DNA of 49,498 nt from an uncultured Isosphaeraceae bacterium (GTDB lineage: Bacteria; Planctomycetota; Planctomycetia; Isosphaerales; Isosphaeraceae). Every line of letters begins with the position of its first letter. Position 1 is the first letter of the stretch. The stretch is taken from NCBI GenBank assembly GCA_937858365.1, contig CALLYK010000451.1, forward strand, positions 1 to 49,498, written 5' to 3'. This document shows positions 44,194 to 49,498 of the stretch, one piece after another. The notes below the pieces were generated by a model. The model was not told the DNA's origin. It did no database searches and saw only the letters and a program-made list of their open reading frames with translations. Both the position numbers and the translations under genes were made by a program.

Positions 44194-45600
44194 GTGGCCG
44201 AACCGTACGACCTGATTGTCATCGGCGCCGGGCCCGGCGGTTATGTGGCCGCCATTCGAGCGGCCCAACTGGCGATGAAGGTGGCTTGCGTGGAGAAGCG
44301 GCCGTCTCTGGGCGGCACCTGCCTCAACGTCGGCTGCATCCCCTCCAAGGCGCTGCTCGATTCCAGCGAACTCTACCATCTCGCCAAGGAGCGCTTCGGC
44401 AAGCACGGCATTCAGGTCGGCAACCTCGGCCTCGACGTCCCCAAGATGATCGCCCGCAAGGAAGAGGTCGTCCGCGGACTCACCACGGGGATTCGCGGGC
44501 TCTTCAAAAAGAACAAGGTCGACAGCCATTTCGGTTTCGGACGCATCACGTCTCCGACGACCGTTCAGGTCAAGAATGCCGAAGGACAAGAGAGGTCTCT
44601 GGAAGCGAAACACATCTTGATTGCCACGGGGAGCGAACCGATCGAACTCCCCTTCCTCAAGTTCGACGGGCAAACGGTCGTCAGCTCGACCGAGGCCCTC
44701 TGCTTCGAGAAGGTCCCCGAGCATTTGCTGGTGGTCGGCGCAGGGTACATCGGCCTGGAACTCGGCTCGGTCTGGAAGCGCCTGGGCTCACGGGTCTCGG
44801 TGGTCGAGTTCCTGCCGCGCATCGTCCCGATGGCCGACCTGGAAGTCGGGGCCTTGCTTTTCAAGTCGCTCCAACGGCAAGGGATGGAATTCCACCTCGA
44901 AACCAAGGTGACGGGCGCCGACCTAAAGGATGCCAAGGCGGTCGTCCGCACCGAAACAAAGGACGGCAAAGCGCTTGACTTCCCTTGCGACAAGGTGCTC
45001 GTGAGTGTGGGACGAAGGGCCTTCGTCGATGGCCTCGGGCTCGATGAGGTCGGCGTGGCTTATGAAAAGAAGACAGGCAAGGTGCCCGTCGACGCCCACT
45101 TTCGAACGAACGTGCCGACCATCTCGGCGATCGGCGACGTGATCGCCGGGCCGATGCTGGCCCACAAGGCCGAAGAGGAAGGGGTCGCCTTCGCCGAGGC
45201 GCTCGCCGGCAAGGCGGGCCACGTCAACTACGAGACCATCCCCAGCGTCATCTACACATGGCCGGAAATGGCGAGTGTGGGACTTACCGAGGAGCAAGTC
45301 AAGGAGCAAGGCACCGCGTACAAGGTCGGCAAGTTCCCGTTCCTCGCCAACGGCCGGGCCAAGGCGATGGATGAGACCGAGGGGCTCGTCAAGATCATCG
45401 CCGACGCCAAGTCCGACCGCGTTTTAGGGGTCCATATCATCGGCCCGCGCGCCTCGGACATGATCGCCGAGGCGGTCGCCACCATGGAATACTCGGGAAG
45501 CGCCGAGGACATCGCGCGGACCTGTCACGCGCACCCGACGCTCTCGGAGGCCGTGAAGGAAGCGGCGCTGGCCGTCGACGGGCGAGCGATCCACTTATGA
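44194..45600 (+). CDS. lpdA: dihydrolipoyl dehydrogenase (E3)
   Basis: 468 residues from the GTG at 44194. FAD site GAGPGGYVAAIRAAQLAMK; redox-active disulfide GGTCLNVGCIPSK (C43 and C48); NAD site VVGAGYIGLELGSVWKRLG; second FAD motif ISAIGDVIAGPMLAHKAEEEG; C-terminal AHPTLSEAVKEAAL with the catalytic His-Glu. Re-oxidises dihydrolipoamide of the 2-oxoglutarate and other dehydrogenase complexes with NAD+. Single gene with its own promoter, so E3 is made apart from SucA/SucB and can serve several complexes. Convergent with the PIG-L gene, 13 bp apart. Confidence 0.96.
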   Translation: MAEPYDLIVIGAGPGGYVAAIRAAQLAMKVACVEKRPSLGGTCLNVGCIPSKALLDSSELYHLAKERFGKHGIQVGNLGLDVPKMIARKEEVVRGLTTGIRGLFKKNKVDSHFGFGRITSPTTVQVKNAEGQERSLEAKHILIATGSEPIELPFLKFDGQTVVSSTEALCFEKVPEHLLVVGAGYIGLELGSVWKRLGSRVSVVEFLPRIVPMADLEVGALLFKSLQRQGMEFHLETKVTGADLKDAKAVVRTETKDGKALDFPCDKVLVSVGRRAFVDGLGLDEVGVAYEKKTGKVPVDAHFRTNVPTISAIGDVIAGPMLAHKAEEEGVAFAEALAGKAGHVNYETIPSVIYTWPEMASVGLTEEQVKEQGTAYKVGKFPFLANGRAKAMDETEGLVKIIADAKSDRVLGVHIIGPRASDMIAEAVATMEYSGSAEDIARTCHAHPTLSEAVKEAALAVDGRAIHL

Positions 45601-45613
45601 GGAAGCGGCCGAT

Positions 45614-46405
45614 TCAGGCCAAGAGCGGGGGCAGGTCGCGGCCTCGCCCCGTCTGGCCCAGCAATTCCAACAGGCGGTTGTCGCTGGGATAGGCATGGCC
45701 CCGATACTGGCGGAACGCCTCCGCGTGCTCGACGCCGACCTCCTTGCCGCGCTTCCGCGACCAGTGCTCCTGACTGTCCAGGTACTCGTCGATCCCATGC
45801 TGGCGCAACAACCAGTCGCGCTGACTCGCGTGACAGGCCAACATCTTCTTCTTGAGATCGAAGACCGATGTGACATCGACATGAAAGTCGATCGGCACGG
45901 GGATGCCATCGCGATCGTGACCTTCCAGGGCGTCCACGAAATAGAGATGGGGGATGCGGTCCAGGGCCGGCGCCGGGTCCCATTGGCGGGTCTTGTAGTT
46001 GGGCGCCGGGGCCGCGAAGAGGGCGTCGCGCACCAGAAGGCTCGTCATTTCGTGGTCGCACAGGTAATCGACCGGGGGCGCCGTCAGGACCATGTGCGGC
46101 CGGGCCCGTCGGACCGTCTCCACGACCCGGCGCCTTGATTCGTCGTCGTTGAAGATCGCCAGGTCGCGGAATTCGAGGCAGAGATAGTCGGCACCGATGA
46201 GGTCGGCGGCGGCCTTCGCCTCGGCGCGCCGGATCGCCGAGATCTCCTCCGGACCATGTACAGCGCTGCCGCAATCGCCGGGAGTCATGGTCGCGATCGT
46301 GACCTGACAACCGCGATGCGCGAGGAGTGCGAGCGTGCCCGCGCATTGGAACTCGACATCATCGGGATGGGCGTGAATCGCCAGGACCCGCACCGCCTCG
46401 GACAT
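45614..46405 (-). CDS. PIG-L/LmbE-family deacetylase
   Basis: 263 residues from the ATG at 46405 (GAGGGGGG upstream). Motifs: LAIHAHPDDVEFQCAGT (zinc-binding HPDD), TPGDCGS, EISAIRRAEAKAAADLIGADY, and CDHEMTSLLVRDALF (third zinc ligand). The family removes an acetyl group from GlcNAc moieties, as in bacillithiol, mycothiol or GPI-type lipids; planctomycetes have many copies and the substrate here cannot be fixed. The C-terminal half (FDLKKKMLACHASQRDWLLRQHG) follows the bacillithiol-type BshB pattern loosely. Divergent from lexA. Confidence 0.9.
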   Translation of the reverse strand: MSEAVRVLAIHAHPDDVEFQCAGTLALLAHRGCQVTIATMTPGDCGSAVHGPEEISAIRRAEAKAAADLIGADYLCLEFRDLAIFNDDESRRRVVETVRRARPHMVLTAPPVDYLCDHEMTSLLVRDALFAAPAPNYKTRQWDPAPALDRIPHLYFVDALEGHDRDGIPVPIDFHVDVTSVFDLKKKMLACHASQRDWLLRQHGIDEYLDSQEHWSRKRGKEVGVEHAEAFRQYRGHAYPSDNRLLELLGQTGRGRDLPPLLA

Positions 46406-46447
46406 GGCCGACCCCCCTCACTGGAAAAAAAAGAAAATGTTCTGGCG

Positions 46448-46469
46448 TGTACTAGACGACCATTGTACA
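46448..46469. promoter_or_regulatory. inverted repeat in the lexA / PIG-L gap
   Basis: TGTAC, 12 bp, GTACA. Located ~80 bp before the lexA start. LexA usually binds its own promoter at a dyad, so this is the best site candidate here; it does not match the E. coli or Bacillus boxes. Confidence 0.35.
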
Positions 46470-46549
46470 TTACCACTCAAAGGGACAGGAAGTGATCGTC
46501 CATACCCTGACAAGGGACGGCACGCCGTTCCCGCAACCGGAGACCGATC

Positions 46550-47161
46550 ATGGCCGACCTCGAATCACTGACCCCCCGGCAGAAGGAAATCTACCTGTTC
46601 ATACGCGGAAAGATCCAAGGCCGGGGCTACGGCCCGACCGTCCGTGAGATCGGCAACGAGTTCGAGATCAAGAGCCCCAACGGCGTCATGTGTCATCTCA
46701 AGGCCCTTCAGAAGAAGGGGCTCATCCATCGTGAGGCGAACATGTCGCGCGCGATCCAACTCTTGCAGGACTCGGTCAGCGGCGCAGGTCCCGAACTGAA
46801 ACTGAGGGGCCGGATCGCGGCGGGCGTTCCGCTCGAAGCGGTGGAAAACGCGGAAGCGTTCAGCTTCGACGAATGGCAGAAAGACGCCGATCGCAAGTTC
46901 GTCCTCCAAGTGACCGGCGATTCCATGATCGAGGCCCACATCGCCGACGGCGACTTCGTGATCATCAAGGCCCAGGAGACCGCCCGCGACGGCCAAATCG
47001 CCGCCGTTCTGGACGACGACGGAGGTGCGACCCTCAAGCGCTTTTACAAAGAAAAGAACCGCTTTCGTCTCGAACCGGCCAACAAGACGATGAAGCCGAT
47101 CTATCGGGACAAGGTCTCCGTCATCGGCGTGCTTGTCGGCGTCGTCCGCAAGTGCTCTTGA
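46550..47161 (+). CDS. lexA: LexA repressor
   Basis: 203 residues. N-terminal winged helix (LTPRQKEIYLFIRGKIQGRGYGPTVREIG; shown in part), then the self-cleavage site Ala91-Gly92 in GRIAAGVP and the protease residues Ser125 (TGDSMIEAHI) and Lys163 (ATLKRFYKE). It represses SOS genes until RecA-ssDNA stimulates self-cleavage. All catalytic residues are present, so it should be functional. GGAGACCGATC precedes the ATG. Its operator is probably in the 145-bp gap before it. Confidence 0.96.
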   Translation: MADLESLTPRQKEIYLFIRGKIQGRGYGPTVREIGNEFEIKSPNGVMCHLKALQKKGLIHREANMSRAIQLLQDSVSGAGPELKLRGRIAAGVPLEAVENAEAFSFDEWQKDADRKFVLQVTGDSMIEAHIADGDFVIIKAQETARDGQIAAVLDDDGGATLKRFYKEKNRFRLEPANKTMKPIYRDKVSVIGVLVGVVRKCS

Positions 47162-47324
47162 GGGCCTGATGGGACGTCGAAGCCGCAAGACCTTGATTGA
47201 CGCGCCTCCCCATTTCGGGGAAAACGATGGCCCGCGATGTCCGACTGGGACCGGGTCCCCGATAAGCCTGGTGCAAGGCCCCACGGTCAGGTTGACATGG
47301 GGCCCCAACCCAGAGGAGGCCACC

Positions 47325-47528
47325 ATGTCCATCCTGTTGCTCTGGACCACGCTGCTTTTGATCGTCCCCGCCAAGGTCCTTTGGGACGCCTACGAAGATT
47401 GGCGATTCGGCACCAGCCAGGTTGATCAGGGGGCACTTCTCTTCGGTACGACCGAAGCCGCGAGCGTCTCGGACCTCGATCGTCCCGAACGCTTGGGAGG
47501 GACGCTTCTCGGGGCCAAGGCCGCCTGA
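47325..47528 (+). CDS. very small membrane protein, function unknown
   Basis: 67 residues from an ATG with GAGGAGG 5 bp upstream (47313-47319). N-terminal membrane helix (SILLLWTTLLLIVPAKVLW), then VDQGALLFGTTEAASVSDLDRPERLGG. A TTGACA at 47292 has no fitting -10. No family recognised; the strong ribosome site supports it. Confidence 0.6.
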   Translation: MSILLLWTTLLLIVPAKVLWDAYEDWRFGTSQVDQGALLFGTTEAASVSDLDRPERLGGTLLGAKAA

Positions 47529-47542
47529 GAATCCAGCCGGCG

Positions 47543-47570
47543 TTGGAATCGACCGTGTAAAATAGGTAAT
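47543..47570 (+). promoter_or_regulatory. weak promoter candidate for the sulfatase
   Basis: TTGGAA (47543-47548), 16 bp, GGTAAT (47565-47570), each 4/6; a TAAAAT at 47558-47563 is an alternative -10 without a -35. Confidence 0.3.
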
Positions 47571-47656
47571 AGCGCGGGGACGGTGGGCAGTTTGTCCCGA
47601 CCTTGACCACCTCCCAACTTGCTGACCGATCGTCCCTCACTTGTGGGCCCTTCGCC

Positions 47657-48328
47657 ATGCGAGGTCTCTGGTTGTTCGTGTTCGCGCTGGGAGTCCCCTT
47701 CTTCACGGCCGCCCGCGCGGGCGACACGGGGCGACCACCCAACATTCTTGTCATCGTGGCCGACGATGTGGGATGGGGCGAATTTGGGTTTCAAGGAAGG
47801 CGCGACGTTCCCACACCCCACATCGATTCGATCGCGCGAGAAGGGGTCCGGTTCACACAGGGATACGTCTCTTGCCCGGTCTGTGCTCCCACGCGCGCCG
47901 GGCTCCTGACTGGGAAGTACCCCACTCGTTTCGGCTTCGAACTTTACGACGCGGGCAAGGATAGCGGTATCCCGGACAATGTCCCCACGTTGGCCCAACG
48001 CCTGCGGTCCTTAGGATACGAGACGAGCGCCGTGGGAAAATGGCATGTGGGGCTAAAAGAGCGGTTTCGGCCCCTTCGACGTGGTTTTCAGGATTATTAT
48101 GGGACGCTCCTCAATTCTCCATATTTTCGACCCGAACTTTTTCTGGATACGCGAGTTTCGGCCCGCTTTCTCAACATTGACGATCCTGGTTTCTACACGA
48201 CGACCGCGTATGGGGAACGTGCGGTCGAGTCGGTCCAATTGCGCCATGGGAAACCCTGGTTTCTCTATCTCGCGTTCAACGCGGCACACACGCCGTATCA
48301 GGCACCGCAGGAGTACGTCGAGCAATAG
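47657..48328 (+). pseudogene. sulfatase, truncated at about half length
   Basis: 224 residues from the ATG at 47657; family members are ~430-500. Signal peptide to ~AARA, then PPNILVIVADDVGWGEFGF (metal-binding DD), the sulfatase signature CPVCAPTRAGLLTGKYPTR in which the second Cys of VCAPTR would become formylglycine, and TSAVGKWHVG. The last family-like residues are FNAAHTPYQAPQEYVEQ, then a stop at 48326-48328. The C-terminal half, with the rest of the metal site, is missing. Loss fits the abrupt change in sequence character at the same spot, so this may be an assembly join rather than a real truncation. Confidence 0.85.
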
Positions 48329-48457
48329 CTGACCCACGAGCAGGTACCAGTCACGTCTGCGCCGTAGCAGGAGCCCTGGGCCTTGGTCGCATCGCGCGCC
48401 GAGCCCCACGATCATGGATCCGCGCGCCACGCTAGGGGCTGCCCGTTACGCGAGGGG
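48329..48457. other. junction region after the broken sulfatase
   Basis: 128 bp between the truncated sulfatase and the cysteine-rich repeat gene. No family resemblance on either strand. No terminal repeat, transposase or integrase is seen, which argues against a simple mobile insertion. Confidence 0.5.
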
Positions 48458-49498
48458 TCACGAGCACACCCCCGACGTGCAGCGCGGCGACACACCCGGG
48501 CAGACGCGCCCGCACATGCCGCAGTTCATGGGGTCTTCCGAGAGGGTGGCGCAGCGGCTGGTGCAGAAGGTCGTCCCGCTGGGGCACGCGCCGCAGACGC
48601 CGCTGTTGCACGACAGGCCCGAGGCGCAGGCGTTTCCACACGCGCCACAGTTCATGGGGTCGGCCATGACGGAGGTGCAGTGATCGCGGCAGAAGGTCGT
48701 CCCGGAGGGGCACGCGCCGCAGACGCCGCTGTTGCACGACTGCCCCGTGGGGCAGACGTTTCCACACGCGCCGCAGTTCGCGGGGTCGGCCATGATCGCG
48801 GCGCAGTGGTCGCGGCAGAAGGTCGTCCCGGAGGGGCACGCGCCGCACGTGCCGCTGTTGCAGGACTGCCCTGTGGGGCACGCGTTTCCGCAGGCGCCGC
48901 AGTTCATGGGGTCGTTGCTGAGGAAGACGCAGTGGTCGCGGCAGAAGGTCTGCCCCGACGGGCACGCACCGCACGTCCCGCTGTTGCAGGACTGCCCAGC
49001 GGAACAGGCGTTTCCACACGTGCCGCAGTTCGTGGGGTCGCCAGCGAGCGAGGTGCAGTGATCGCGGCAGAAGGTCTGCCCCGACGGGCACGCGCCGCAC
49101 GTCCCGCTGTTGCACGCCATGCTGGTGGGGCACACGTTGCCGCATGCACCGCAGTTGGAGGGGTCGCGGGTGATGTCCGAGCAGTGGTCGCGGCAGTAGA
49201 GCTGGCCCGTGGGGCAGCTCGGGGTCGCGTCCACGCCGGCGTCGGTGGCGGGGGTCTGGCAACGGCCCGCGTTGCAGAGCGTCCCCGCGGGGCAACTGTT
49301 GCCGCACGCGCCGCAGTTGGAGGGATTCTCCTGCGTGTTGACGCAGACGCTGCCGCAGAGGACGAGGCCGGTCATGCAGCCGGTCGTTGCGTCGGCGCCG
49401 GCGTCGATGCCCGCGTCGGTCGTCGGTGTGGTGCAGCGGCCCGCCACGCAGCTCTGCCCCGTGGCGCATGCGTTGCCGCAGGCGCCGCAGTGCGCCGT
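48458..49498 (-). CDS. cysteine-rich tandem-repeat protein, 5' end cut by window edge
   Basis: At least 347 residues, with the frame open to the right edge, so the true start is outside the window (a GTG at 49447 lies within a repeat unit and is not a start). It consists of 42-residue units of the form CGACPSGTTFCRDHC...DPMNCGACGNAC...SCNSGV, with eight or more Cys per unit, and spacers such as TDAGVDA near the N-terminal side. Repeats with NCGACGxxC and DAGxDA linkers are typical of exported proteins of Myxococcota. Likely extracellular and disulfide-rich; function unknown. Codon and motif style differ from the rest of the window. Confidence 0.8.
   Translation of the reverse strand, partial: TAHCGACGNACATGQSCVAGRCTTPTTDAGIDAGADATTGCMTGLVLCGSVCVNTQENPSNCGACGNSCPAGTLCNAGRCQTPATDAGVDATPSCPTGQLYCRDHCSDITRDPSNCGACGNVCPTSMACNSGTCGACPSGQTFCRDHCTSLAGDPTNCGTCGNACSAGQSCNSGTCGACPSGQTFCRDHCVFLSNDPMNCGACGNACPTGQSCNSGTCGACPSGTTFCRDHCAAIMADPANCGACGNVCPTGQSCNSGVCGACPSGTTFCRDHCTSVMADPMNCGACGNACASGLSCNSGVCGACPSGTTFCTSRCATLSEDPMNCGMCGRVCPGVSPRCTSGVCS
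48585..49215 (-). repeat. 126-bp tandem repeats
   Basis: The anchor CACGCG/CACGCA recurs at 48585, 48711, 48837, 48963 and 49089, each exactly 126 bp apart, encoding 42-residue units. At least five close copies, with more diverged ones toward both ends. Confidence 0.9.

Noticed and set aside
1-49498. CRISPR arrays, tRNA or rRNA genes, prophage or integrative elements
   Set aside because: I scanned the gaps for direct repeats, tRNA-like ends and phage or integrase genes and saw none; a covariance-model search was not possible here.

Overview
The window is about 49.5 kb of GC-rich bacterial DNA. All but the last ~1.2 kb reads as one planctomycete chromosome segment, probably Isosphaeraceae/Gemmataceae-like; the rank below phylum is a guess. 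The phylum call rests on family content: a DUF1501 protein with a Tat signal, an ECF sigma factor paired with a large Ser/Thr kinase that has a DWG motif, an ExbB/ExbD/ExbD cluster with a planctomycete-type membrane protein, a membrane-anchored squalene-cyclase-repeat protein, a secreted protein with an N-terminal LEGRCLLA motif, and a sulfatase. There is no phage, CRISPR array, tRNA or rRNA that I can see.

Layout. 0-4 kb: a small membrane protein, two overlapping YkgJ-type cysteine-cluster genes, and a GT4 glycosyltransferase/FemAB-like pair (surface polysaccharide). 4-5 kb: HU-like protein under a near-consensus promoter and a small lipoprotein. 5-11 kb: a reverse-strand set of DUF1501 protein, membrane-anchored protein and Tat-exported enolase-superfamily protein, then a YfhO-like membrane protein. 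11-18 kb: cyclase-repeat protein, amidinotransferase-fold enzyme, Rex, a large HExxH metalloprotease and an IS630-type HTH protein. 18-24 kb: a Mur-ligase-like protein with altered active-site motifs, an arylsulfotransferase, and LpxA. 24-29 kb: secreted Gly/Met protein, anti-sigma-like membrane protein, helical secreted protein, RibD, and a TlpA-like thioredoxin that reads as a selenoprotein. 29-33 kb: Ser/Thr kinase and ECF sigma factor. 33-40 kb: SucB/SucA, PurC, AroC and an anchored protein. 41-47.6 kb: ExbB/ExbD/ExbD cluster, Lpd, PIG-L deacetylase, LexA and a small membrane protein. 47.6-49.5 kb: a sulfatase that stops at about half length, then a reverse-strand cysteine-rich protein of 126-bp tandem repeats that looks myxobacterial, so an assembly join or foreign insertion is likely near 48,320-48,340.

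The genes are mostly housekeeping (TCA 2-oxoglutarate dehydrogenase with its E3, purine, chorismate, riboflavin, lipid A, SOS and redox control) mixed with planctomycete envelope and secretion functions. Several pairs are translationally coupled through ATGA or TGATG junctions.

The most notable signals are: (1) an in-frame UGA exactly at the first cysteine of a thioredoxin CxxC motif (28457-28459), followed by a hairpin with a GGUC loop at SECIS distance; (2) a MurE-like protein lacking the P-loop lysine; (3) the abrupt join to a myxobacterial-type repeat gene at the right edge.
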